Shown here: positions 48,561 through 59,809 of the stretch, one piece after another
Layout of the letters: each line of letters opens with the position of its first letter
How positions within the stretch are numbered: the stretch's first letter is position 1
Source: Artemia franciscana
Lineage: Eukaryota; Arthropoda; Branchiopoda; Anostraca; Artemiidae
DNA length: 64,000 nt
Direction: 5' to 3'
Assembly: GCF_032884065.1 (NCBI RefSeq)
Contig: NC_088863.1
Span: 68,109,925 to 68,173,924, forward strand
Made by a program: the position numbers and the translations under genes
Notes under the pieces: model-generated
What the model saw: only the letters and a program-made list of their open reading frames with translations
Told to the model about the DNA's origin: nothing
Databases searched by the model: none

Positions 48561-49109
48561 GGGCTTAAAAACCAAAAATGAATGGGCTCTTGAAATAGGC
48601 CTAAAAAACTGGTGCCCCTGATCCTTTCTAAGGCTACAGTCAAAAATTCCTAGGCCAAAGAATTCAAAAAAGTACTGCCCCCCCCCCAAAAAAAAGAGGG
48701 GGCAAACTTCATTTTTTTCAAAATCCTTAGAAGTTAAAACTGCGAGCTCCTGGCCGATTTTTTTTTATACAGAAAAATTTAGCTTTGAAGGCTCACGTTC
48801 ACCCAAATCTCCAACAAAAAATGGTTCAATTTTTGTTTAACTTAAAAGTCTCGGAAATAATTGCCTGGAATAAGTGTACTATATTTTATCGAAAGGTGGA
48901 GGGGGGGCTACAAATAAAGCCAAGACTTTATTGACCGATAGATAAAATTAGAAACTACACTTCACCAAGAGAAGAAGAACCTAGAATGAGAAGAACAATT
49001 AGTTTAGGAACATTGTCAAACAAAAATTTGGCCGAAAAAGGACAAAATTTTCTGATCAGCTCATAGCCTGTAATTCTTTTAAATTCTCGAGGACTAGGAC
49101 TGTGACTGC
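48561..49109. other. Unassigned sequence
   Basis: C/A and G homopolymers lie near 48,678-48,703 and 48,898-48,908. The ORF at 48955-49143 (minus) has no motif. Confidence 0.4.
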
Positions 49110-49500
49110 TTGTGACAGTGTCCACATGCGACAGCTTGCGCAAAAGACTGTTTGTAATTGTCTGCTATTTTGTGAACTTTTAACCGTGACTAATTTAACT
49201 ACTTGTTAACTGTGACTGCAACTTCTTGCAGAGACCAAAACTGCTTGCAATTGAGACTTCAACTACTTGCAATTTTGACTACTTGCAACTGCGACTACAA
49301 GTTACTGTGACTGCTTGTAATTGCGATTGCAACTACTTACGGCTGTGTCTATAACTATTTGCGGCTATGAATGCGACTACTTGTGGCTCCAGCTAGCTGT
49401 GAGTGCAAACGCTTACAAATACGACTTCTCATAATTACGTTTGTGACCCCCTTGTGACTGTGTCTATGACTACTTGAATTGCAAGAGACTACAGAATAGG
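49090..49500 (+). repeat. Degenerate minisatellite (GACTACTTGCAACTGY-like)
   Basis: Variants of 'gactacttgcaactgcgact' recur about every 15-24 bases from 49,090 to 49,490, with 'tgtgactgcttgtaattgcg' as another form. Confidence 0.75.
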
Positions 49501-49559
49501 AAGTGCTGTTGCAACTTTTACTGTTGCTACAGTGGGTGCCGCTGCCTCTGAGACTACTC

Positions 49560-49800
49560 GCACTTCTGCGGATACCACTTCTGTTAATACTTCTACAAAT
49601 ACTGAACTAAATTAAAAGAGTTTAGGTGAATATCCAGGTTTTAAAAATAGATAATAGATGCAATAGTCCAGCAACAGAACAGGATATTAAGTCAAAATTT
49701 TTAAGGAAAACTAATGAGGGTATAAAACTAAAGATTACTTGTTCTTCCAGATTGCCAAAAGGGCGCCTAGGTAACATCCCCAGTAGCATCGTTAAGAGGG
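49560..49800 (+). repeat. R110 units, diverged
   Basis: 'tactgaactaaattaaaaga' then 'gaatatccaggtttt', 'aacagaacaggatattaag' and 'ttgccaaaagggcgcctagg'. Confidence 0.55.
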
Positions 49801-51695
49801 GAGGAGGAGGAGGGTGAATTTTCCCAAAATAACTTTGAAAAACAGTTACATTTTATTAAATAACTTTAAAACTTTTTAAAAGCTCATTTTCAGTTTCATA
49901 TTTGCTCTTTACTTTGAGCCTATGCTTTTTTATTCATCCAAGCTCGTTTTTAACATAAAGAAAACGAAAAAAATAGGCATCCATTACGGTTCATAATATG
50001 TTCCGCAATATTTGTCCAAATATACTGCCTTTGAATTCTTATCATCAAGTAAAAATGTCAGCCAAGTTAATAACTAAACTGAAAAATGTTCTATGCTTCC
50101 TGTTTCGCAACATTTGCTCAGGTCAATTTTTTCCCCAAAATTTAAGGTGTTTTTACTTCCTGATATCCATTAGTTCAACATTAGATTCTCTTGTTTTAAA
50201 ACTTTCAATAGTGGGAATGAATACGTCCTCTACATCTGCTAATAGGGCACACATAAAATCATTGAAGAATAAGAAGGTAGTTATACAGTGAATATAACTT
50301 CCTGAATGAAAATAAATTATTGAAAAAGAAAATTTGAGTTAGTGCTTTTTAAAGTAATATTTGTGATATAACTAAGATAGGTCAAATCAGTTGTAGTTTA
50401 GTCATAGAATTTGGTTGAGAGAGATCCACTCCAGGAATCATTTACTTATTAAGATTTTTATTTCCAATATTTAATTGAAACTCGGATTTTCTTATTTGTC
50501 ATTGAAATGACTAATAAGCGCTGAAAACGTCCTATTCCTTACGTTCAGAATTCACTTACTAGCCCATAAATGTAGAACTGTCTCTATGTATAATACCAAA
50601 CGCACTTCTTGCTATTTTTGCTTTTCTAAATATTTCTTTTAACCAGTCCCAAAAAATTGACATAAATACATTTCATTCATAGCCAGCGCTACTTTTGGGA
50701 AATTTACCTCTGCATTTTCATGCTGTACAAAATGTCTGCTGAGAATAGAATAAAGTGAATTTAAGCAAAATATTTATACTTTTCTCACAATCAAAACATT
50801 TTGTGTGCATATACCAACCCATTCTCTGTTTCTATTGTTATCAGTTTTATCATAAAGCACTAAGAGACCGAGCTTGCTTGTGAAGGGAATTATACACATA
50901 AAAACTATATTTAACCCCCTTCCAGAAATGTATGCCCCCATACCCTGATTTACACAAGAGTATATCTGTGTAATTTTTAGAGAATTCGTTTTTTTTAAAA
51001 CTAATATACACAGAGAAAGTAATTTTCAAACTCCAGGAGCCAATCTTCCCTTCTGCTTGGCATCCCTGGCATTTTTAATTAATCTAATGTTTCCACTGCA
51101 ATTATGCCACGAATTGTTCAAATTTTCTGGATATGCTTTGTCAAAGAAAGCCCAACGGATAAGCTAATAATTCTAACTTGATTTTTTTGAATAATTTCGA
51201 ACTTGAAATACGGTCGCTACTTCAATGTGGGGAATGGGTCACAGTATAATGTTAAACAATCTGTGGTAACACTGACTTATCCTATACCTTTGCTCAGACA
51301 GCGCAATTGCGCTGTCTATGATTTTTGTTTCGGCTTTATGTGGCCCACTGATAACCATGCTATTTATTAATATAAATCGTCGAACACAAAAGAAAATCAA
51401 TTTAATGAAAAACCTTAATTAATTTTTCAGTAAATCACCTATAATAAAAGTTTAGTACGACAAATTAAATGTTACTGAGTCGAAATCCATTCAAAATTAC
51501 CAACAAATGAAAAGCACAATACCAGGGCCTATTGCAACAGAGCTTGGTTCAATTATGACATTGAGCATCATGTGCCGGGCGGTTGGTTGGGGGAAATGGA
51601 TGGGGGATATGTACTGCAGCATTAGTAGTTAGTCTGGTTGAAATAGGCCGAATTTCAACCAGGCCGAAATAGGCCGAACATTCACCTTCGCCGAC
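49801..51695. other. Unassigned AT-rich sequence
   Basis: The ORF at 49998-50291 (97 codons, plus) shows no motif, and its upstream context is not exon-like. A perfect 22 bp palindrome is at 51296-51317. 'gaaataggccgaa' is doubled near 51,640-51,680. Confidence 0.4.
51296..51317. repeat. Perfect 22 bp palindrome
   Basis: AGACAGCGCAA is followed immediately by its reverse complement TTGCGCTGTCT. It is GC-rich inside AT-rich DNA. Confidence 0.9.
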
Positions 51696-51899
51696 CCAAA
51701 AGTTTGTTTATGCTATACTACTGTTGTCTGCAGCAGCTCATTGCTGACACTTTTAATAAGAGCCAAGCACCAGCACTTGTATTTATGATTTTTTTTAATG
51801 TGGTGTTCATTGTTCATAATGTATTGGGTAATGTTTTAAATTCACAAAGTAGTTGGTTTGTTAATTTTCTTCACTACCGCTTGAATAGTATTAAATTCA

Positions 51900-52140
51900 T
51901 TACTACTACTACTACTACTACTAATAATAATAATAATAATAACTCACTGCAGCACCAAGCCGCCTGAGGCCAACACAGCTACGCACATTCCTCCTCCAAC
52001 CTAATCTATTTAAAGCCTCCCTCTTTACACCCCCCAGGAAGTTCTTATTTCCTTTAAATCTTTATATATGACATCCTCCCAACCCAGACAAGGACAACCT
52101 GCTTTCCGTGTAGCCCCAAACGGTTGGCCCCCTTATACTC
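51900..52140 (-). mobile_element. RTE-like LINE 3' end, copy 3, with trinucleotide tail
   Basis: Read on the minus strand: 'KREALNRLGWRRN', 'SCVGLRRLGAAVS', then (ATT)n and (AGT)n (51,900-51,944 on the plus strand). The 5' truncation is at ~52,140. The ORF at 51704-51967 runs into the tail from the other strand and is not called. Confidence 0.8.
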
Positions 52141-52179
52141 CCCCTCCAATAAAAATACTGCAACTACGCCCTTGAACAT

Positions 52180-52477
52180 TCCAGCAAGAGTTATGGGTAT
52201 ATCCAAAGGAAAGGCCACGGTAATATCCAGGGGATGTTGTTGGAAGTTTCTAACTAGAGAAACTATTTGCATCAAGGTCCTAAAAAGGTCGTATCTGCAA
52301 TATCTTGCGAATGTCTAAGGATTTAAACTTTCGGTTTATGTTGAGGGTGCTATTGAGCTTAATCAAAAGACTATTTGTGCATCTAGATTGTCCAAATAGC
52401 TTATATGTACGATCTAAAGAACTCATTATGGTATTAAGATGAAACTGTCAGGGAATATTAACAGGTATTTTGAAGTA
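52180..52477 (+). repeat. R110 units, left of FBH copy 6
   Basis: 'aaggtcgtatctgcaatatc' and 'aagatgaaactgtcagggaa' are present. The array is cut at 'tattttgaagta' by the FBH insertion and continues at 54,146. Confidence 0.7.
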
Positions 52478-54145
52478 TCAAACAGTTCGTGGTAACGAAC
52501 TGTAGTAAGGAGCGACCCGGCTCAGTAGTCACAAAAACTCTAAAAAAGGTAATTTTGATACCAATAGTTACATCAAAAGAATTGCGTTTTAGCGCTAACT
52601 TTGAATATATATCTTCCACGAGGTTTAGTCTTACCCATCAAAAGTTATGAGCCTGAGAAAATTTACCTTATTTTAGAAAATAGGGGGAGCCCCCCCCCCC
52701 CAAAAAAAAAGTCATAGAATATGAATTTTTCATAGAAAAAATCGCACCATCAGATTCAGCGTATTCTAGAACCCTACTGTCGAAGTTTCAAGCTCCTGTC
52801 TAGAAAAATGTGGAATTTTGTATTTTTTCGCAGATGACAGATCACGGATGCGTGTTTATTTGTTTGTTTGTTTGTTTTTCCCCTCAGGGGTGATCGTATC
52901 GACCCAGTGGTCCTAGAATGTCGTGAGAGGGCTCATTCTAACTTAAATAAAAAGTTCTAGTGCACTTTTTAGGCGACCAAAAAGTGGAGGGTACCTAGGA
53001 TCCCTCCACCACACATTTTCCCCCAAAGTCCTTTGACCAAAATTTTGAGATAGCCATTCTGTTCAACTTAGTCAAAAACCCAATAACTATGTCTTTGAGA
53101 ACGACTTAACACCTCACGGTCCCCGGGAGAGGGGCTGCAAGCTACAAACTTTGACCATTGTTTACATGTAGTAATGGTTATTATGAAGTGTACAGACGTT
53201 CTCAGGCAAACTTTTTCGCGTTAGGGTGGGGGTGGGTTTGGGGGATGGGTTTACGTAGGAAGATCTTTCCATGGATAAATTTTTCATGAGGGAAGAGAAT
53301 ATCCATGAAGGGGGCGCAGGATCTTCTAGCATTATTTTAAAAAAAATAAGAAAATAAATAAAAAAAATTACGTATATAAGGGGGTTCGTCTCTTCCACAA
53401 TACCTTGCTCTTTACGCTAAGGTATTTTAAGTAATTTCAACTTTTATTCTACGGCCTTTGTGATTCAGCGGTCATTCTTAAGGATTTGGGACAAAATCAA
53501 ACTTTAGTGTAAAGAGCTAGGTACTGACGAGGGGGCAAACCCCCTCATATACGTAATAAAAATACACAAATCTAGAAGTTCGTTAGGTAAGTTAATTCGT
53601 AAGTTACGTATGTTTATTACTAACAAAAACGTTTGTTAAAAAAAAAATCTATTTGTATTTTTAAGTAACCAAAAATTGGAGTGCGACTAGGCCTCTTCAC
53701 CCACTCCTTTTTTTTATCAAAATCGTCTGATCAAAACTATGAGAAAGCCATTTAATAAATAAAAATTAATATTCAAACTTCGTTTTATTTATTCATGTGC
53801 GGTGAGCCAAAATCAAAACATGCATTAATTCAAATACGTTCAGAAATTTAAAAAAAAACGAGTTTTCTTTAACTGCAAGTAAGGAACGACATTAAAACTT
53901 AAAACGAACAGAAATTATTCCGTATATGAAGGAGTTATGCCCTCCTCAACGCCTCGCTCTTTACGCTAAAGTTTTTTATTTGTTTTAAAAAGTAGGGTTG
54001 TGACAGAGTCAAACTTTAGCGTAAAGAGGAGGGGAAAGGCGTTGAGGAGGGGAAAACCCCTTTCATATACGGAATAATTTCTATTCGTTTTAATTTTTAA
54101 TGTCGCTCCTTACTTGCAGTTAAAAAACTTGTTTTTTTTATTTAA
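52478..54145 (-). mobile_element. FBH element, copy 6 (full length, 1.67 kb)
   Basis: Minus orientation. TCAAA and the hairpin (52483-52502) come first, then body, middle and a complete foldback (~53,850-54,145). The inner foldback stem includes 'cgctctttacgctaaagttt' and its complement. It is the most complete copy and lies inside an R110 unit. The ORF at 53162-53398 is repeat sequence. Confidence 0.85.
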
Positions 54146-54260
54146 CATCAAAAGACACTATGTTATTTAATATTATTAAAAGGGTTAACTGCAATACCTC
54201 AAGAACGCTAAATGGAATGAAGCTGAGGCTCTTAGAGCATGTTGATAGGGACGGTTGATT
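54146..54260 (+). repeat. R110 unit, right of FBH copy 6
   Basis: 'catcaaaagacactatg', 'ctgcaatacctcaagaacgc' and 'cttagagcatgttgataggg' continue the unit interrupted at 52,477. Confidence 0.65.
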
Positions 54261-56023
54261 ATTATTCGTCTATACTTAGGGCTATAACGTGATGGGGGGT
54301 CAGAGTAACTTTGACCCTATAAAAGCATGAAGATTGTGCAGATCTTTAGTCAATTTAGCTGAATAATATTCCACGCTTCCATCCATAGTGCAAATATAAA
54401 CGAAATTCGATGCAAAATTGGTGTTCAATACACAAATAGTAAGCCAAAATCTTGATTCTTGAGGAGATGAACTAAAAATGTTTTACTAATATTCTTTTTG
54501 TTAACCAAAGAAAAAAATATGTCATTAAAAACGAGCAGCTTTTAACTTTCAAAAAGCCTTTTCTAAAAACAAATTGTTTTCAAAGAAAAGTAAAGAGCTA
54601 TGTAAAACATAACACAAGAGGAATAAAGTCAAAAAATGATTCAAACTTTGAACGAGCCTAACCTACAGTCAATAAACAATTGAAACCCAAAATGAACACA
54701 TATAACAATAAATGATAAAATTGAAACGAAAGAAGACTACTACAAAAAGGGGGGGGGGGGATTGACACCCTTTATACCTTCGATAGACTAGAACATCATT
54801 TTCATTCAGCTCCAAAAAAACACATTTTTAATTTGTTCTCTTTTATAGCATCAATAAATAGAAACTTGCAGAGATTTTCCGGAAGTAATACCAATATAAA
54901 TTGAACTGTCAAACTGCATGTCATTAAATCTTTTCAGTAATCTCTTTTAGTATGAGTAAAACTCCCTACAGTTTTGGATTTATTAACGCTATAACGCATA
55001 CAAAATGAAAGCAATTATTTAGAACGTATTATCAATGATAAATTGGTTAATGGAACGTCTTATTAATGTTTATAAAGTGCCACATAGCTGAACATGAACC
55101 ACTAGGGGGTGGGGCTGCCTGTTAACTTTAAGGCATATATTTTCCAAATTTTTCTGAGAGATCCTTCAGATAACAATGCGGAAGGATTCATCCCCCTTGT
55201 CTTCCTTCATTTGGGAGAATAGATATTGACTAAACGTGAGATGGAGATGCTGAAAGGGTGATAACTTTCGTCATAATGTAGATAAATTTCTGATTTATAG
55301 GGTCAAACCTGCTCCCCAGGGAGGGGGAGAGGGATATGGATTGAAAAAAAAGAGAGCGAGAGAGCGAGAGAGATTGGGAGTGTATAATGTCAAGAAGAAA
55401 AAAGAAATTTTTATTTCAAATTTGTTCAGACATAGCAGCCACCGCTAAACTCCATCATACTTCATAATAAAATGATGCCACAGGAAATTTCAATAGATTT
55501 AAGTGAGTAGAACTGCATTGTCATTCATTTCTTTTTACCATCTTTTGATAGCCGGAACTACTAAAGAATAAATGATAATCTATTATTAGCCTCATTTTTT
55601 CGATCTAACCTTCGATTTTTTTTTTTTTCTTTGTGTGTGACGAAATCCACACCAATCCTTCAGAGTGCCGCAGAAATAAAAGGCTTGAGAACCACTTTGA
55701 GAACATATTCATTTCTTGTCAAACATAGAGGAGGACAAAGGTTAAAAAACAGGGTGAAACCTTGCTGTTTATGTGAAGTGATGTGCAACAGGGTAGATTC
55801 ATACAACTTTTGCCTTGTAATGAATATAAAAATACTACCAATGTATTAATACAAATTAAAGTTACAGTTGGACAATTATTCATAAATATACTCCTAAGTA
55901 TCAGTGTTAGAATTAACTGTTATGAGAGTGTTTTCATGATTCAAATAAATTGCAAATGTACGAATGTCAATATTTTGCATATTTTAATATTCCGGTTGAA
56001 AAAAGTTCCATCTTTTTTTTTAG
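54261..56023. other. Upstream region of the proposed gene, no exon resolved
   Basis: This is AT-rich DNA with a G run at ~54,749-54,759 and a GAGA/AGCG tract at 55,350-55,375. Short ORFs at 55631-55849 and 55783-56058 have no motif. A non-coding 5' exon or a promoter may lie here, but none can be placed with confidence. Confidence 0.4.
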
Positions 56024-56036
56024 ACTTGATGTCGAG

Positions 56037-56082
56037 ATGCCTCACATATTACTGTTGACATTGTTCTATCTTGCTTTCCCAG
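56037..56082 (+). CDS. Proposed exon 1: signal peptide of a secreted protein
   Basis: ATG opens a frame of 15 codons plus one base, 'MPHILLLTLFYLAFP', then a donor CCCAG|GTAAAAG. The hydrophobic run (ILLLTLFYLAF) after a short N-terminus is typical of a signal peptide. A polypyrimidine tract and AG (acceptor, 56022-56023) lie just upstream, so exon 1 may be preceded by a non-coding exon. The end phase is 1, which fits exon 2 at 59810 exactly: G plus AT gives D, and the frame continues 'DLNAGVYCADDEE'. Cleavage could fall near VYC-AD. The link between the exons is inferred from phase and from the sense of the fusion. No transcript is available. Confidence 0.6.
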
Positions 56083-56443
56083 GTAAAAGTTCTTCTTTTT
56101 TCTACCTCTCTTCTTCTTTTTCTTCTTCTAGAATTTGAATTAAACATGTGGTATTGCTGACTGGTTGAATAATTTGAGCAAAACAGGGCTAAGATGTAGA
56201 TAATAATTTTTTTTGAGTAATGTATTTTTAGTTTCTCATCGGTCGTGCGATGTAAGTACTAAATTTGTGAGGGAGAATTCGTGGTCATATCGTATTCAAA
56301 AGATCTGAACTTTTGTCCTTCTTCCTATATTGTCTTTTATTTCGAATAATAACCGTTTTTTATCTGCTTCCTTCTCTCCCTTTCTCTTTTGCAGAATATC
56401 ATTCCTTTAAATTCTCTAAAGTTAAGTATGACAACTAAATATT

Positions 56444-57880
56444 TTATATTGCTTTCAAAATGGGCAACGGGCCCCCATGCCCTTCTGCCTCAGAATGGAT
56501 CCGATCAAAATTTTGAAATTGCCATTTGTTCCAAACAGTACAGAGATTAGATAACAAAAAATGCAGGTTTGACACAGTTCCCCGAGCCCATGAGTAAGTA
56601 TTGTAAGTTATAACCCGGGGACATATAAGGTTTTTATGGAAGGTGTTATGGACATTTTGTAGGGGGCTCTTTTGATTGATAATTGAAGAGTCAAAAGTCA
56701 AAATGACCCTTTTTAAGAGCCAAAAGTGATTGGAGGGCAACTATCTCCACCCCCGTGCCCTCTTTTCTCCAGGTGTATCCGATCATACTTTTTAGATAAC
56801 CGTCCTGTTTGAAACAGTCCAGATATCAAATAGCAATGCGTCCAGGGTTGAAATAACCCTCCAGATCCCGAGAGCAAGAATTTTAGCTTATGCCCTGTAG
56901 ACATATAAGTTTTTCATGGAAGGGATGGCCACGTAAAGTTTCACAATCATATGAGGGCTCACACTCACTCGTTCACTCCCACAAAGTCACTCACTCACTT
57001 TCACACTGAGACTCACGGTCATTCCAATCGCTTACTTGCACTAGTTCTCGCAATCACTCACTCACACTCACTTACTCATTCGCACTGACACTCACTGAAT
57101 CACACTCATTCACTCACTAACTCACTCACTCACACATAATAAACCCAGAGGCAAAATGAGGCTCGATTTTGTTCAGATTAGTCCAAATATCATATAAAAA
57201 TTCCTTCAGGGTTGGCACAACCCACCCCCCTCCCCCTCCCAGAGCCCGGAGACAGGGGTCTGAAGTTATGCACCGGGCGCTTGCAAAGCTTTTCATTGAA
57301 GGGGTGACCTTTTAAACTTTGAAAAGGGCTCGTTTGACTAAAAATAGAAACTTGAATTATCCTTTGTAAATGTAAAGAGATTGGCGGGTAGCTAGCCCCC
57401 CCCTCTCCTGTCCCTTTTTTACTACAAATATATCCGATCGAAATTTTGAGACAGCAATTTTGTTCAAATTAGTCCAGAGATCAGCCAAAATGCCTCAAGG
57501 GTCGGTGCAGCCCCCCAGAGCCCAGGGGAAAGGGTTTTGAGATATGTCCCGGAGGCATAAGGTTCTTATGGAAAAGGTGGTTTTATAAACTTTGAAGGAG
57601 GCTCATTTGACTGGAAATAAAGGTTTTAATTGTCTTTTTAAGAGTCAAAATTGATCGGAGAGCAATTAGTCCCCCCCCCCAGTCTCATTTTCCCGAATAT
57701 ATCTGATTGAAATTTTAAGACAGTCATTCTGTTCAAAATGGTCATCATATAATATAACAATGCCTCCTGGGTTGACGCAATTTGGGGGCAACGGATTTAA
57801 AAGGGCAACGGTTTTAAACTGAGTCCGGGGCATATAAGTTATATATCGAAGGGGTAGTCGTACGGTTTGACACTTTTTTT
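56444..57880 (+). repeat. R290 tandem array in intron 1
   Basis: Units start near 56,457, 56,735, (57,150), 57,375 and 57,655 with 'ggcaactat...ccccc', 'gatcgaaattttgagacag', 'tgttcaaattagtccagag' and 'ggcatataaggtttttatgg'. The third unit is interrupted by the microsatellite. The minus-strand ORFs at 56444-56904 are repeat sequence. Confidence 0.8.
56955..57140 (+). repeat. (CACT)n-like microsatellite
   Basis: 'cactcactcactttcacac' type units occur, imperfect, over ~185 bp and within an R290 unit. Confidence 0.85.
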
Positions 57881-58239
57881 TACTTCGATAACTTGTTACT
57901 TTGATATTGTTATTTGGATACTAGTATCAATACTCTGACGAAATTTTGATGTTAAAAACATTTATTATGTAATGGAGAACGTTGAAAAACTCTACGAATT
58001 GGCAATCAAAAAGGAAGAGAAATCAATTAAAGTAAACTCTCCAAAAAGAAGTTTTTCAAGGAAAAGTAAAGACCAGATTAAACTTAAAATCAGTGGAAAT
58101 ATAAACGTGTAATAATTCAAACTCAAAACGACCGGAAATTATTATTGAAGTATAAATGAAGTACAAAATGAACAGAAAATGAATAAACAATTATAGCCAA
58201 AAAAACATGCGGCTGAATACTATATATATAAAGATACCA

Positions 58240-58625
58240 ATTACTAAAAGCTTGTCAGTTCAAGATGTAGTTCACTGTAGTTTTGTTTTTATTTTTAATG
58301 TTAAATAAGTACAAAAGAAATTATTTGTAACATAGTTCGTTCCCAGTAAAGCGACCAAGACGCGGTAGGCTTTAGGCTTTTACAGTAAGGGAGGAGACAG
58401 TAGCCAAACTCTTTTTGTAAAGAAAACTTTATGTTCTTTGAACAGTTTTGGAAAGAACTAATGAAATTAAAATGAATTTTTGATGTGTAATGATATTAAT
58501 TGCTGAAACCTTGTCATTTCAAGATTTTATATCACTCTAATTTTAATTTTCAAGTTTTAACTAAGTACAAAAGAATATATGTGTAATATAATTCGTTTTC
58601 AATAAAGCACCAATGCGCTTGTTAT
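58240..58625 (+). repeat. Tandem duplication, period ~240 bp
   Basis: 'cttgtca.ttcaaga' to 'taagtacaaaagaa' and 'aataaagc.accaa' occurs at 58,250-58,355 and 58,508-58,615 with divergence. Confidence 0.6.
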
Positions 58626-58775
58626 TTTCTCAGGCTCGTAACTTTTGATGGGTAAGACTAAACTTGATGAAACTTATATATTTAAAACCAGCATTAAAAT
58701 GCGATTCTTTTGATGTAGCTATTGGTATCAAAATTCCTATTGGTCAAAATTCAAAAAAAAAAAAATCAAAATTCT
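58626..58775 (+). mobile_element. FBH body fragment (plus orientation)
   Basis: 'ttctcaggctcgtaactttt' through 'gcgattcttttgatgtagct' matches 5671-5770, then breaks into short 'ggtatcaaaatt' repeats up to ~58,820. It lies head to head with the next fragment, so the two form an inverted pair. Confidence 0.7.
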
Positions 58776-58898
58776 TATTGGTATCAAGATTGGTATCAAA
58801 ATTCAAAATTGGTATCAAAATTGGGGACGGTAGCCCAACATTTGTTTGTAGGGGCTTTTGTTCATTTAGAGTTTTATTTGCATGTAAAATTTCAGTTT

Positions 58899-59325
58899 TC
58901 AAACAGTTCGTGGTAACGAACTGTAGTAAGGAGCGACCCGGCTCAATAGTAACCAAAACTCTAAAAAATGGAATTTTGATACCAATAGCTACATTCAAAA
59001 CCCCCTAGAAGTCATAGAATCTTAACGAAAATCACACCATCAGATTCAGCGTATCAGAGAACCCTACTGTAGAAGTTTCAAGCTCCTATCTACAAAAATG
59101 TGGAATTTTGTATTTTTTCTGCTACCTCATCAACGCCCCGCTCTTTACGCTAAAATTTTTTACTGTTTTAAAAAGAAGAATTGAGAGAAAGAGTCAAACT
59201 TTAGCGTAAAGAATGGGGCGTTGATGAGGTAGCAGCCTCTTTCATATACGAAGTAATTTCTGTGCGTTTTAAGGTTTAATGTCGCTCCTTACTTCCAGTT
59301 AAAAAAACTTGTTTTTTTTTATTTA
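58899..59325 (-). mobile_element. FBH element, copy 7 (large internal deletion)
   Basis: Minus orientation. Terminal hairpin (58905-58924), body end up to 'gtattttttctg', then a direct jump to the inner foldback (59,128-59,233, 'gctacctcatcaacgccccg' and its complement), then the outer right arm. The short outer arm on the other side is missing. Confidence 0.8.
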
Positions 59326-59809
59326 ATCCTCGTTCTAAGATTTAGATATTCATTAATTTAGTACCTGTTACTAACAAGAGAACTCATACTAACAAGAAAA
59401 CTATTTTCCTCAAGTTGAATTGCTCTTAAAGGTATTTTTTCTTCTCGTTACATGACTTGTGCTTCATTCGTACGCCAAGGGAGATACACACATCTCCCGT
59501 ATGACCTATCCAGTCAGACAAGGTTTCAAGCCATCCATTTGACCTATCCAGTCAAGCCATCTCCACAAATCTCCACATCTCCACAAATTCTAAAAAACAC
59601 TCTGCTTTAGGGTCAGACACTGGGCCACCAGACACTGGGCCACAATACCACCAGTATCTGGACGGGGGTCGTAATTAGGGGAAATGGGCCCTTATATTTA
59701 TCTTGTACTCTAAAGGCACCATAAGAAGAAGGTCACCACTAACCCAAACTTTTGTGCTATCGGTCATATTAGATTATAAAGAATTTGAGGTAATTTTTTT
59801 TCTTTTTAG
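59326..59809 (+). other. 3' part of intron 1
   Basis: Micro-duplications: 'tgacctatccagtcaga' and 'tgacctatccagtcaag' (59,500 and 59,539), 'ctccacaaatctccaca', and 'cagacactgggccac' twice (59,616 and 59,631). A long T/C tract ending in TAG precedes exon 2. Confidence 0.55.

Larger units (their letters stand above)
56083..59809 (+). other. Proposed intron 1 (3.7 kb), filled with repeats
   Basis: Bounded by GTAAAAG and TTTTTTTCTTTTTAG. It contains an R290 array, a CACT microsatellite, a doubled 240 bp segment and an FBH fragment pair. Short ORFs inside lie in repeats. Confidence 0.55.

Noticed and set aside
52478..54145. FBH as a Helitron (starts with TC in minus orientation, has a hairpin)
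   Set aside because: The hairpin is at the TC side, not 10-12 bp before a CTRR end, and the other end has no CTRR.
57962..58012. Short open stretch 'atggagaacgttgaaaaactc' as an exon of the gene
   Set aside because: There is no acceptor or donor in a fitting phase, and it lies beside decayed repeats.
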